The notes under the pieces were generated by a model. That model searched no databases and was not told the DNA's origin. It worked only from the letters and a program-made list of their open reading frames with translations. Both the position numbers and the translations under genes were made by a program. Below are positions 1 through 7,804 of a stretch of DNA of 48,419 nucleotides, in pieces (the stretch's first letter is position 1; each line of letters opens with the position of its first letter). The stretch comes from a virus. Location: the IMG/VR virus record IMGVR_UViG_3300029812_000016, positions 1-48,419 of that record; one strand, 5' to 3'.

Positions 1-1
1 T

Positions 2-385
2 ATGATCAAGCCATATAGCGAATTGTGGGATGCTCCCGGATGGGACTGGCAATACAAGCATAAAATTGATAAGGTATTATATAGACATGGTACTGGTTGC
101 GGGGGAATTCATCCTGCTTGGAATTTAATGAATAAATCTAAAATGTCTGTAGTAATAGGACATTGTCATAGCCGGGCTGGAATTAAGTGGAGCACAAATG
201 ATGAAGCAAGATTCTTTGGGATGGATGTAGGTTGTTTATTGGATGAGAAAGCGTGGCAATTTGCTTATGGACGGGATATTGTAGAGCGTCCCATTTTATC
301 TTGTGGCATAGTAATTGATGGGCATCCGTATTTGGAATTAATGCCTTGTAGTAAGGGTGAATTATATCACGATAGTAAATTTTAG
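2..385 (+). CDS. Metallophosphoesterase, C-terminal part (gene runs off the left end)
   Basis: This is the C-terminal half of a calcineurin-like phosphoesterase; the N-terminal half is at 48153-48419. Visible metal-ligand motifs are YRHG (about residue 29 of this part) and GHCH (about residue 54), which in the family complete the di-metal site begun by DLH, GD and GNHD. The stretch IKPYSELWDAPGWDW is typical of the phage subfamily just after GNHDER. Position 1 is the third base of a codon, so the ATG at 2 is probably internal and not a start. Phage members are thought to act on nucleotides or nucleic acids; the substrate here is unknown. Confidence 0.85.
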   Translation: MIKPYSELWDAPGWDWQYKHKIDKVLYRHGTGCGGIHPAWNLMNKSKMSVVIGHCHSRAGIKWSTNDEARFFGMDVGCLLDEKAWQFAYGRDIVERPILSCGIVIDGHPYLELMPCSKGELYHDSKF

Positions 386-395
386 GGAAAAAATA

Positions 396-680
396 ATGGC
401 ACAAATAAGATTTGATAACGGCATAACAGTAAATTTATCCAAAGAAACTGCAAAGAGATTACAGAAAGAATTATCTTCCGGTGGTAAACAGTTAGAAGTG
501 GATAAATTTAGGGCAGTAAGACGTTATAACGGTTTCCTATTTGCTATAATGAAACACGGAGACGATATATGGGATGGAGAAATGAAAGTCAGCCGCAGTA
601 ACGCTAAAGCTACTCATTATCTTATGCGTCTTGAAGTTGAAAGGATTATCGCAAGTTTAATCAGGATGCTTGATGAGTAG
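396..680 (+). CDS. Hypothetical protein, 94 aa
   Basis: I do not recognise the family. The start is the ATG at 396, ten bases after the preceding stop and behind a GGGAAAAAATA ribosome-site-like stretch; an upstream in-frame ATG at 357 lies inside the metallophosphoesterase and is less likely. The N-terminus (AQIRFDNGITVNLSKETA) reads as a beta strand or hairpin followed by an amphipathic helix. The protein is rich in Lys and Arg. It sits at the head of a run of tightly overlapping small genes leading to the polymerase, so it is probably part of the same transcript. Confidence 0.65.
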   Translation: MAQIRFDNGITVNLSKETAKRLQKELSSGGKQLEVDKFRAVRRYNGFLFAIMKHGDDIWDGEMKVSRSNAKATHYLMRLEVERIIASLIRMLDE

Positions 681-864
681 TGAGTACCAAAAATCATTCA
701 ACAAAATAGGTTATCTCAATGCCGAAATTATCACGCGGAAAGCCTATTGTGATCGCCCGTTTGGGACGGGGCGATGCGAATGTCAAATATGTATGCGAGC
801 ACGTATAGATTTAATGCGTAAAGTCAATAAGCTCATGAAACGTGAATTTTACGAGGGTGTCTAA
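673..864 (+). CDS. Small Cys-containing protein, 63 aa
   Basis: Unrecognised. It overlaps the previous gene by 8 bases and ends in a TAATG overlap with the next, as expected for translational coupling. A TTG at 670 is an alternative start. The middle contains GRCECQIC, a C-x-C-x2-C cluster that could hold a metal with Cys 27 further upstream, although only four cysteines are present. The C-terminal third is basic (RKVNKLMKR). Confidence 0.6.
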   Translation: MSSEYQKSFNKIGYLNAEIITRKAYCDRPFGTGRCECQICMRARIDLMRKVNKLMKREFYEGV

Positions 865-1289
865 TGGATCAGCTTCCCACAAAACAAGAGCTTAGATTCC
901 GGCGAGAACGTAAGGAATTGTATGAACGATTAGTTGTAGTAATACAAGGATTATCAGCTAAATTTCCTGTTCAGGTTGATAGTAAAAAGATATTAGAATT
1001 TACTTGTAATCTGCAACCTACGACTGCACAAGATATAGGTACATTTCCTTATATTAGCCCGAAGGGCAGGTTTTCTGAAAACCCATTTTCTGTTTTTTGC
1101 GTGCTCTCTGAAATCAGCCATACAGTTTTAGCTTTCTGGAAATTCATAGCGAATGAGAATGGATTTAGGAAATATACAAAAGCAACCAGAGAAGGAATTG
1201 AACGACTCGAATGGCTGCGGGATAACTGGGAACACTTAACCGTTATGGGAAATCTAAAAGATGGTTATGAATTGGGGGTAAAATTATGA
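864..1289 (+). CDS. Hypothetical protein, 141 aa
   Basis: No family recognised. The start codon shares one base with the preceding stop (TAATG). The N-terminal 30 residues are strongly charged and helical (KQELRFRRERKELYERL), followed by a mixed region with a hydrophobic stretch around residues 75-95. It ends in an ATGA overlap with the small zinc-finger gene. Being in this operon suggests an accessory DNA-metabolism role, but nothing in the sequence shows a function. Confidence 0.6.
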   Translation: MDQLPTKQELRFRRERKELYERLVVVIQGLSAKFPVQVDSKKILEFTCNLQPTTAQDIGTFPYISPKGRFSENPFSVFCVLSEISHTVLAFWKFIANENGFRKYTKATREGIERLEWLRDNWEHLTVMGNLKDGYELGVKL

Positions 1290-1471
1290 TAGTAATCTGT
1301 ACAGAGTGTGATGGAACCGGCCAGAGACGCTATGATGTTGGTACGCATAAAAGTGAATATCGGTATGAGCAATGTAAAAAATGTAAAGGTAGCGGCAGAC
1401 TTATTGAAACTACTGAAACTGAATATGAACCGTTTACACCTGGTGAAACTAAATCAAAATATATATCCTAA
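1286..1471 (+). CDS. DnaJ-type zinc-finger protein, 61 aa
   Basis: Two C-x2-C-x-G-x-G motifs are visible (CTECDGTG near residues 5-12 and CKKCKGSG near residues 30-37), the signature of the DnaJ central cysteine-rich domain. DnaJ has four such repeats binding two zincs; this protein has two and should bind one. There is no J domain. Stand-alone proteins of this sort are common in phages and may act as small scaffolding or nucleic-acid-binding modules. It overlaps the previous gene by four bases. Confidence 0.75.
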   Translation: MIVICTECDGTGQRRYDVGTHKSEYRYEQCKKCKGSGRLIETTETEYEPFTPGETKSKYIS

Positions 1472-1508
1472 GGAGAAAAACCATGACTCTAAATAAGACG
1501 TGGAACCA

Positions 1509-1592
1509 ATGTTTGAAAATATGGTGATAGAAATATATTTTTTCGGAGAAGAAAAATTAGTAAATTTGCTGTTAAAAATCAAGTCACAATGA
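1509..1592 (+). CDS. Possible 27-aa ORF coupled to the polymerase gene
   Basis: A short open frame (starting MFENMVIEIYFFGEEK) ends in a TGA that overlaps the polymerase ATG as ATGA. A GTG at 1500 would add three residues. The amphipathic, non-random composition and the stop-start overlap suggest a real coupling peptide, but the length is too small to be sure. A second tiny frame at 1483, behind AAGGAG, stops after 14 codons and is ignored. Confidence 0.35.
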   Translation: MFENMVIEIYFFGEEKLVNLLLKIKSQ

Positions 1593-4363
1593 AAATCCTT
1601 GATTATGAGACTGCTAAAAAGGTTGTGGTCAAGAATCATTATAGTGGTCGTATGCCGCCTTATCAATTAGCATTGGGATTTTATATAAAAGACAGATTAA
1701 ATTGTGTAATACTTTTTGGTCCCAGTGCGACTGCAAAAATGACTGATAGTTTGCCGTCATCAAATTATTGGGAGCTTTCACGGTTATTTTCATTCGATTG
1801 GGGTAGTAAGAATATCGAAAGTATCTGTATCTCGAAAGCATTAAAATATATTGAAAAAAATTGTAATAAAGATATAATCGTTTCTTTTGCTGATCCATCA
1901 GAGAATCATGTAGGGTATATTTATCAGGCAACAAATTGGCTTTATTGCGGTTTGTCATTAAAAACAGGTGGATACACATACTTTTTTGATAATAAGTGGC
2001 AACACCCTCGTTCAACAGTTGCTAAATATGGAACGCGGAAACATGCTGATATACTCAAAATCGAACCTGATGTTAAATTCAAACGTATCCCGCAAAAGCA
2101 CCGTTACATTTATTTGCTTGGTAGTAAGAAAAAGAAAAAAGAATTGCGGAAAAAATTAAAATATAAGATTCTGCCATATCCTAAACTTAACGCCTCTGAA
2201 GCGGGCGAAGTGTCGAGGGTGACACGCATTGCGTCCAGCGATGAAGGGCTGGTTCGACTCCAGCAGCCCGCTTCAGGGGCGTTAGGCTGGTTCTCAAACT
2301 TACAACAAGCTAACTGGCCCACAGAGATACTTTTACTCGACTTCGAGACGTTTTTTAGTAAGGACTATCATTTGGGTAACGATAAGACAGCTATATCTAT
2401 CCCAGAATATGTAGCCGATCCTCGCTTCGAGTTTACCGGGCTTGGCTTTCAGGTTTTTAACCATCCGTTATATTACAGTGGGCCAACTTTCATCCCTGGG
2501 CCGAGTGTAGAGTGGGCGATTGAAAGATTACAAAAGCACTTTGGTAAAGCCCTGCATAATTGTACAGTTGTAGCTAAAAATAATAAGTTTGATATGCTGA
2601 TTCTTGCTGAAAAATTTGGTATTTATCCCGCTTATCCACTTGACATAGAAGACCTATCCCGGTATCTTGATTCCCGGATGAAACATGATCTTGGAAGCCT
2701 GGCGAAGTTATTCAAACTTCCAAATAAAGGCGATACGGGCCAATTCAAAGGCCAACATTGGGTTGCCAGTTGGTTGACTTCTGGTAATAAGGTCCCAGAC
2801 CGCAGGCTCTGTTCGGGGGACTCTCGTCCCCCGGATAAACCCTTAAAGGATATGGATCATGCGGTAATGAAAGAATATTGTCTAAACGATATTCGACTTG
2901 AAGCAGCCTTATTAAAGAAGTTGCTTCCCATTATAGATAATCCAGAATTTGAATTTACTCTGATGCGACATACTCTTAACCTATTTCTAAAACCTAAGCT
3001 GAAATTGGATTACGAATTAGCGGAACAACTTGCTAATGATATGGAATTAGAGGTTGACCGTACCGTTGAGAGCGTAAAGAAATACTGGCCCCCTAATACT
3101 GGCGAAGCTGAAGTCAGTCGTGTATTACGAACCAGAAAAGAATTTCCTGCTATGTTACAACGATTACTCGGCGATGAGCCGCTACCTATGAAGCAGGGTA
3201 AAAAGGAAATGATCCCTGCTCTGGCTAAGACAGATGAAGCCTGTCAGGCCCTCTTAGTACATAAGAAGGAAAATATACGTGATTTAGTAGCCGCGAAATT
3301 AGGCATGACAACGTGGCCTAAACATGCGAAACGGGTACGAAAGATGATAATCCAGACTCAGTGTTCGGGTGATATGCTTAGAGTACCTCTTAAATACTAC
3401 GGATGTCATACTGGACGTTGGAGTGGATCGGGTGGGATAAACCTTCACAATCTTGGCGGCAAAGGTCGCGGTAAACCTATACATCTGCTTATTGCTAAGG
3501 TTCGTAATTGTTTATTAGCTCCACCTGGATATATATTATCTATAACTGATTCGAGACAAATTGAAGCAAGAGTATTAGCCTGGATAGCAGAATGTGATAA
3601 ACTTGTAAAGGGTTTCGCTAATAAGGAAGATATTTACTCTGAATTTGCAACCGGGTTATTTGGGCATCGAGTATGGAATCCATCAGAAAAGGAAGAAAAA
3701 ACACCTGAAAGTAAATTAGCGGGTATTGAACGGGGGTTTGGAAAGGATGGAATTCTCGGTTGTGGATACGGTCTCGGTTCTAATACATTTTATCAGCGTT
3801 GTCGGGAGAATGATTCCCTTCGCCCAATGTTCGATTCCGGAAAATATGATTGGGATTTTATCAATAAACTCATCAAAACTTACCGGAAAACTTATTCTGA
3901 AATCCCTAAATTCTGGACTAACATAGAAAAAGCATTTCGGTGGGTGACAAAATATCCGGATCAGAAAGCTGAAGTGTTCAAGGGCAAGATTAAAGTGTGG
4001 ATGCAACACGGTACTTTGTGTTGTAGGCTTCCATCAGATCGTGTTCTCTATTACCGACACATGAGTGTAAACACTAAGGGTGATTTGAAATACTTACATG
4101 GACACCTATGGGGCGGTAGCATCACGGAAAATGTAGTTCAGGCAATAAGCCGTGATTTGCTCGGATACTGGGTTTTAGAATTTGAGAAAACAGGAATACC
4201 AATTGTACTTACTTCCCACGATGAGGCTGTCGGATGCGTGTTGAAATCCGGAGCTGAAGATAAATTAGAACAGATGCTTGATATTATGCGAGTCGGTCCC
4301 GCCTGGGCAGAGGGACTGCCATTGGATGCCGAAGGTTATTTGTCGGGGTTTTATAAGAAATAA
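1589..4363 (+). CDS. Mom-like DNA-modification domain fused to family A DNA polymerase with 3'-5' exonuclease
   Basis: Residues 1-198 match the Mom acyltransferase-like family: NHYSG (His17), a YWELSRLF core, SFADPSENH-GYIYQATNW (Asp102, His108), HPRSTVAKYG, QKHRYIYLLG and the usual C-terminal ILPYPK. Mu Mom converts adenine to a carbamoylmethyl form that resists restriction. Residues 200-234 are encoded by a tRNA-like stem segment. The exonuclease follows: Asp251-x-Glu253 (LLDFETF), Asp335 (NNKFD) and Tyr430-x3-Asp434. Polymerase motif A is Asp654 (TDSRQIEAR), motif B has Arg715 and Lys719 then GYG, and motif C is His877-Asp878-Glu879. It is the likely replicative polymerase. Fusion to Mom is unusual. 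Mom and polymerase could also be made separately, but I see no good internal start. Confidence 0.9.
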   Translation: MKILDYETAKKVVVKNHYSGRMPPYQLALGFYIKDRLNCVILFGPSATAKMTDSLPSSNYWELSRLFSFDWGSKNIESICISKALKYIEKNCNKDIIVSFADPSENHVGYIYQATNWLYCGLSLKTGGYTYFFDNKWQHPRSTVAKYGTRKHADILKIEPDVKFKRIPQKHRYIYLLGSKKKKKELRKKLKYKILPYPKLNASEAGEVSRVTRIASSDEGLVRLQQPASGALGWFSNLQQANWPTEILLLDFETFFSKDYHLGNDKTAISIPEYVADPRFEFTGLGFQVFNHPLYYSGPTFIPGPSVEWAIERLQKHFGKALHNCTVVAKNNKFDMLILAEKFGIYPAYPLDIEDLSRYLDSRMKHDLGSLAKLFKLPNKGDTGQFKGQHWVASWLTSGNKVPDRRLCSGDSRPPDKPLKDMDHAVMKEYCLNDIRLEAALLKKLLPIIDNPEFEFTLMRHTLNLFLKPKLKLDYELAEQLANDMELEVDRTVESVKKYWPPNTGEAEVSRVLRTRKEFPAMLQRLLGDEPLPMKQGKKEMIPALAKTDEACQALLVHKKENIRDLVAAKLGMTTWPKHAKRVRKMIIQTQCSGDMLRVPLKYYGCHTGRWSGSGGINLHNLGGKGRGKPIHLLIAKVRNCLLAPPGYILSITDSRQIEARVLAWIAECDKLVKGFANKEDIYSEFATGLFGHRVWNPSEKEEKTPESKLAGIERGFGKDGILGCGYGLGSNTFYQRCRENDSLRPMFDSGKYDWDFINKLIKTYRKTYSEIPKFWTNIEKAFRWVTKYPDQKAEVFKGKIKVWMQHGTLCCRLPSDRVLYYRHMSVNTKGDLKYLHGHLWGGSITENVVQAISRDLLGYWVLEFEKTGIPIVLTSHDEAVGCVLKSGAEDKLEQMLDIMRVGPAWAEGLPLDAEGYLSGFYKK
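2186..2286 (+). other. tRNA-like structured segment inside the polymerase fusion gene
   Basis: Bases 2186-2206 pair with 2266-2286 over 21 bp with only two G-T wobbles. Inside, the sequence folds like a tRNA: acceptor arm around 2201-2207 (one mismatch), a D-like arm GTGTC/GACAC, an anticodon-like arm CATTG/CGATG with a 7-base loop, and a perfect T arm (GCTGG, loop TTCGACT, CCAGC at 2248-2264). The anticodon loop has G where U33 is expected, so it is not an ordinary tRNA. The segment is in frame without stops, encodes the Mom-polymerase linker and is much more GC-rich than its surroundings. Confidence 0.7.
2763..2842 (+). repeat. Structured repeat element, copy 1 (inside the polymerase gene)
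   Basis: It is near-identical to 43615-43697. Three stems are visible: TTGCCAG/CTGGTAA (2763-2769 with 2781-2787, one wobble), GGTC/GACC (2791-2794 with 2798-2801) and CGGGGGA/TCCCCCG (2814-2820 with 2827-2833). The linker GCAGGCTCTGTTC and the tail GATAAACC are conserved between copies, while hairpin loops differ, which suggests conservation of RNA structure. Here the element is translated as a Pro/Arg/Ser-rich insert between exonuclease motifs II and III. Confidence 0.75.
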
Positions 4364-4818
4364 TGAAACGCCGTACTAAACAGCAGAAACTCGATGACCA
4401 GTATACTGCATATCAGGCCATGCTTGCGGGTGAGAAACCTAAGCGGTCTACTCACAAAGATGGGTCTCTTGCAACGAAGCCTATTGTTCCGTGTGAAGAT
4501 TTTTTAGAAGCAGGTGTTCTTAGTGGGTGTTTAGATTGGCTAAGAATGTATGGCTTTATAGCCGACCGTATGAACGTAGGGGCAGGTGATTTTGGCGGGG
4601 GTTATAAAACTTATGGTATTGTTGGAGCAGGTGATATTTTAGCTATAGCCCCGGATGGTAAGTATATAGAAATTGAGTGCAAGGCTGGTAAAGGTGGATT
4701 ATGGAGTGCGAGCCAACAGAAACGCTGTAAGAGAATACGAAAGAATAATGCAGTATATATGGTGGTGCACGGTGTTTCCGAGTTATCATATAGATTCAAG
4801 CAAGAGGGATTGATATGA
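4363..4818 (+). CDS. VRR-NUC family nuclease, 151 aa
   Basis: The VRR-NUC core is visible from about residue 84: GIVGAGDILAI (Asp91), EIECKAG (Glu105, Lys107) and SASQQKRCKRI (Gln118/119), the G-D-ExK-Q series of this PD-(D/E)XK branch. The family includes structure-specific nucleases such as FAN1, and phage members are thought to cut branched or flapped DNA. The basic N-terminal 35 residues may bind DNA. It shares one base with the polymerase stop, so it is translationally coupled and probably processes replication or recombination intermediates. Confidence 0.85.
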   Translation: MKRRTKQQKLDDQYTAYQAMLAGEKPKRSTHKDGSLATKPIVPCEDFLEAGVLSGCLDWLRMYGFIADRMNVGAGDFGGGYKTYGIVGAGDILAIAPDGKYIEIECKAGKGGLWSASQQKRCKRIRKNNAVYMVVHGVSELSYRFKQEGLI

Positions 4819-4964
4819 GTGAATACTTAGAATGCGAAGACTGCGGCAGAAAAGATGAAACGGTGCAAGAAACAATATGTCCTTATAATGCTGAAATAAA
4901 CGATATAGAGGTTCCAATGAATCTGTGTGATGATTGTTATCAGGACAGGGCAGATGATATTTAG
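4815..4964 (+). CDS. Small zinc-binding protein, 49 aa
   Basis: Two Cys pairs, CEDC (about residues 7-10) and LCDDC (about residues 38-42), predict a single zinc site. The protein is acidic. The ATG overlaps the VRR-NUC stop by four bases (ATGA). Function unknown; it belongs to a large set of mini Cys-pair proteins in this genome. Confidence 0.6.
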   Translation: MSEYLECEDCGRKDETVQETICPYNAEINDIEVPMNLCDDCYQDRADDI

Positions 4965-4973
4965 GAGATTGAT

Positions 4974-5132
4974 ATGACCAGCGATCCAGTAGAGCAATTT
5001 CCTGATGGTAAGTGGTGGTTTTGGGATGAAATCTGGGAATTTCCACACGGTCCGTATGATACTAAACAGGAAGCACGTAAAGCGTGTCTAGAACATGCAA
5101 GGAGACTCGATGAAACAACGCAGACTAATTAA
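4974..5132 (+). CDS. Hypothetical protein, 52 aa, Trp-rich
   Basis: It starts behind GGAGATTGAT, nine bases after the previous stop. The sequence has PDGKWWFWDEIWEFPHGPY, dense in aromatic residues, then a helical basic tail. It overlaps the nuclease gene start by 23 bases in another frame. The pattern of short aromatic strands with a conserved GPY-D-T-K-x-E-A-R helix resembles many small phage proteins of unknown role. Confidence 0.6.
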   Translation: MTSDPVEQFPDGKWWFWDEIWEFPHGPYDTKQEARKACLEHARRLDETTQTN

Positions 5133-6315
5133 ACTATCCGCATCGGCTATTAACTGTTTCAAAACCTGTCCCTGGCGATACTATGTAAAATATATCCTGG
5201 GTATCCGGCGTATTGAGGATACCGAAGCACAGAGAACTGGAACTAACTGGCATGAAATTCAGGATATAGTCAGCCGTGAACCTGGTAGTGTTTGTTGGCC
5301 CTGTGCTAATTTGGGTAAACCTGATCTACATTGTCCATTGTGTGATGGTGTTGGATATTTACCCGAAGATATAATGGATGCTGTTATACGTGTGCTTGAT
5401 AATGCCTATGAAAATATTCCGACAGGCGTAGATACAGCAGTCCTTGAACGAGAACGAACAGTCCTGCTCTATAGCCTTAGCGGGTATAGATGGAATTATA
5501 GTAATGCTCCAGTTGAAGTTTTAGCAAGAGAATTAAAGTTCTCTATGCCGTTGCTTGGCCCTTCAGGTCGTGCTTTACCAAACGTATGTGTCGATGGTAT
5601 GATTGATAAGTTAGTAAGATATAATGGTAAACTTGCTATTGTAGAGCATAAATCTACCAGTAAATCAGTCGATTCTGATTCGTCTTTCTGGGCACACTTG
5701 AAACTGGATGTACAAACTACACTTTACATCGCGGCTGCTCAAAAAATGCAACTTGATGGCGACTTAGAAGCGTATGGTGTTAAGCCAACAGACGAGCTTA
5801 TCAACACGATACTCTATGACGCCTGGCATAAACCGGGAATCAGCCCGAAGAAACTTACACAGGCTGATAGTAAGAAGTTTGTCGAGACTGGTGAGTATAT
5901 GGGGCAACAATTTAGCCCATATACTATAACTGGCGGCGGGAATGACTGGATGATTGATGATAAATTATTAGAGATTGAACCTGGCAAAAAAGAAGGAACC
6001 TTCGCTATCCGAGAAACTACTGAGATGTTCGGTGCTCGTCTACTTGTGGATATAACCGAACGCCCTGAATTCTACTTTGCAAGAAAAGAGCTTAGTAAAA
6101 CTGGTGATGAGATGAAACGATTTCGGGGTGAGCTTCTAAGTATTTACTGTACTATTCGGAATATGTTGAAAACCGATAGTTTTTACCACGATGAACATTC
6201 TTGTGAGGCAACATTCCGGTGTGATTATACTAATGAATGCTACAACGGTATAGAACTTGATAGTGATAATCCACCAGACGGTTTTGAGAATATATTTAAG
6301 AAGGAGAAAAGCTAA
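5110..6315 (+). CDS. PD-(D/E)XK exonuclease with likely Fe-S cluster (Cas4/RecB type), 401 aa
   Basis: The start is the ATG at 5110 behind AAGGAG (5099-5104), not the upstream in-frame ATG at 5095. Nuclease motifs: GTNWHEI (His48), VDGMID (Asp166), IVEHKST (Glu179, Lys181) and Gln202. Cys20 (CPWRYY) with three C-terminal cysteines (C-x5-C-x5-C around 368-382) matches the 4Fe-4S clamp of AddB/Cas4-type nucleases. An extra CWPC...CPLC pair near residues 62-78 suggests an inserted zinc finger. It probably resects DNA ends for the neighbouring Sak4-like annealing ATPase. Confidence 0.85.
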   Translation: MKQRRLIKLSASAINCFKTCPWRYYVKYILGIRRIEDTEAQRTGTNWHEIQDIVSREPGSVCWPCANLGKPDLHCPLCDGVGYLPEDIMDAVIRVLDNAYENIPTGVDTAVLERERTVLLYSLSGYRWNYSNAPVEVLARELKFSMPLLGPSGRALPNVCVDGMIDKLVRYNGKLAIVEHKSTSKSVDSDSSFWAHLKLDVQTTLYIAAAQKMQLDGDLEAYGVKPTDELINTILYDAWHKPGISPKKLTQADSKKFVETGEYMGQQFSPYTITGGGNDWMIDDKLLEIEPGKKEGTFAIRETTEMFGARLLVDITERPEFYFARKELSKTGDEMKRFRGELLSIYCTIRNMLKTDSFYHDEHSCEATFRCDYTNECYNGIELDSDNPPDGFENIFKKEKS

Positions 6316-6587
6316 TGACTTATGATTCTAAAAATAGATTAAGCTATACCAAAGATGAGTATAAGCAGCTTGAAAATGAAAATGAACGATTAAAGAAGGC
6401 TATTAAAGACTTTGGTAACAATCCAGCAGGTTTTGATTGGGGAATTTTGGGTAGGATAGATGATTTGGAAAATCTATTAGAATCTGTAGCGGGTTTCATG
6501 GGGCATCTTGAACAATCTGAGTATGCTGAAGAAGCTATGACATATAGAGCAGATATTGAACATATTTTAGACGAGGAGAAAAGCTGA
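6315..6587 (+). CDS. Coiled-coil protein, 90 aa
   Basis: Unrecognised. Residues 12-35 (YKQLENENERLKKAIKDF) form a clear coiled coil, followed by a second helical, acidic half. The gene shares one base with both the nuclease stop and the next start (TAATG and TGATG overlaps), so the three are likely co-translated. It may act as an adaptor between the nuclease and the ATPase; this is inference from position only. Confidence 0.6.
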   Translation: MTYDSKNRLSYTKDEYKQLENENERLKKAIKDFGNNPAGFDWGILGRIDDLENLLESVAGFMGHLEQSEYAEEAMTYRADIEHILDEEKS

Positions 6588-7453
6588 TGACTAAAAAACC
6601 ATCTCTTCCACCCCCGCGTAAAATAGCACCACCGCCAGCCGGTAGAACTGAACCCAAGAAAAAGTTCCATATTGAAGACTGGGATGGCGGGAATGAAGGG
6701 GAGAAAGGTATTATCTATGCCCCACCGGGTATGGGTAAAACCACACTTGCTTCAATGTTACCCGATCCCGTGTTTCTCGGTCTTGATGATGGTGGCCGTA
6801 AAATCAGAAATCCAAAAACAGGTGAAGTTCTAAAGCGGGTTCCTAATGTTGAAACTTATCAGGATGTGCGGGATGTTCTTATCCAACGATCCCTATTTGA
6901 TTCTTATAAGTCACTTGTGATTGATACAGGCACTAAACTCGAAACTTGGGCTTTACAGTGGGTACTTCAGAACATAAAGGTAGGAAAAGATTCTGCACGT
7001 AATATCGAAAGCTATGGTTACGCTAAAGGGTATCGTCACGTATATGATGCTATGCACCTGATTCTTAGCGATCTGGATCCCTTAGTACGAGCAGGTATTA
7101 ACGTGTTTATTATCTGTCAACTGGTTCCTGTTCGTATAGCTAATCCAGGTGGTGAAGATTATCTTTGCGATGCTCCTGAATTACAAGATCGTAAGCCGTC
7201 TGTCTTATCAGATTATCTTGGATGGTGTGATCATACCCTAAAGATAGGATATGAAGGAGTAGTAGCCTCGGATAAAAAAGCTACAAGCAGTGGTAGTCGT
7301 GTAATATGTGTTCATCCTGAGATTCACTATAAGGCTAAATCCCGTTCGATACCACATACGTTTCCTCTGCTTACTTTTGATAGCCCGGATGATGACACGG
7401 TGTGGAAATATCTGTTTGATGAGGTTTGGAAAAATGAAAAAGAAAATATGTAA
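6587..7453 (+). CDS. Sak4-like RecA-fold ATPase (single-strand annealing/recombination), 288 aa
   Basis: Walker A is APPGMGKTT (residues 45-53) and Walker B is SLVIDT (Asp113), in the short RecA-type arrangement typical of phage Sak4/AAA_24 proteins. A proline-rich basic N-terminal 25 residues precede the core. Homologues are found beside nucleases and ssDNA-binding proteins and promote annealing or strand exchange in phage recombination. The position directly after the RecB-type nuclease supports this. ATP hydrolysis and DNA binding are family knowledge, not shown here. Confidence 0.85.
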   Translation: MTKKPSLPPPRKIAPPPAGRTEPKKKFHIEDWDGGNEGEKGIIYAPPGMGKTTLASMLPDPVFLGLDDGGRKIRNPKTGEVLKRVPNVETYQDVRDVLIQRSLFDSYKSLVIDTGTKLETWALQWVLQNIKVGKDSARNIESYGYAKGYRHVYDAMHLILSDLDPLVRAGINVFIICQLVPVRIANPGGEDYLCDAPELQDRKPSVLSDYLGWCDHTLKIGYEGVVASDKKATSSGSRVICVHPEIHYKAKSRSIPHTFPLLTFDSPDDDTVWKYLFDEVWKNEKENM

Positions 7454-7649
7454 TCTAAAATCAGGCACGCCGTTTAAGTATAAAAGACAGGTTTTTATCT
7501 TAGATGAAACTACGTCTGCGGTAAACCTTATTAGTGGTAAAATTTCTTATCCTTACTTGAGTGAAAGTAATCCTTTTGAGAATGGAAGAGATACTCTTGT
7601 AACCGTATGTAAGCAAATTAGAAAATCAGATATTGTGGAGAGAAAATAA
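7434..7649 (+). CDS. Hypothetical protein, 71 aa
   Basis: The ATG at 7434 follows GAGG 7-10 bases upstream and overlaps the ATPase end by 20 bases; a longer upstream frame lies wholly inside the ATPase gene and is rejected. The sequence begins with Lys-rich MKKKICNLKSG then strands (FKYKRQVFILDETTSAVNLISG). No family recognised. It ends in a TAATG overlap with the next gene. Confidence 0.6.
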   Translation: MKKKICNLKSGTPFKYKRQVFILDETTSAVNLISGKISYPYLSESNPFENGRDTLVTVCKQIRKSDIVERK

Positions 7650-7804
7650 TGCAAGTCTACAAGTGTGATAGATGCGGTAATTATTTTGACTTGGAAATTC
7701 CGCATATAATAAAGATAAGTGGGCCTTTTCCCAATAGGTATGAATTATGTTCAAAGTGTTTGGAAAAATTACAAAACTTTTTGAAAAACAAGGAGATTAA
7801 ATAA
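7649..7804 (+). CDS. Small zinc-ribbon protein, 51 aa
   Basis: Two pairs, CDRC (residues 6-9) and CSKC (about residues 36-39), give a classical one-zinc ribbon. The C-terminal 14 residues are a basic helix. Start and stop both overlap the neighbours by one base (TAATG). Likely nucleic-acid binding or structural; no family assigned. Confidence 0.65.
   Translation: MQVYKCDRCGNYFDLEIPHIIKISGPFPNRYELCSKCLEKLQNFLKNKEIK

Noticed and set aside
2200-2275. A functional tRNA gene within the polymerase gene
   Set aside because: The cloverleaf lacks U33, has a mismatched acceptor base pair and no CCA or proper discriminator, and it is translated; treated as a tRNA-like element.
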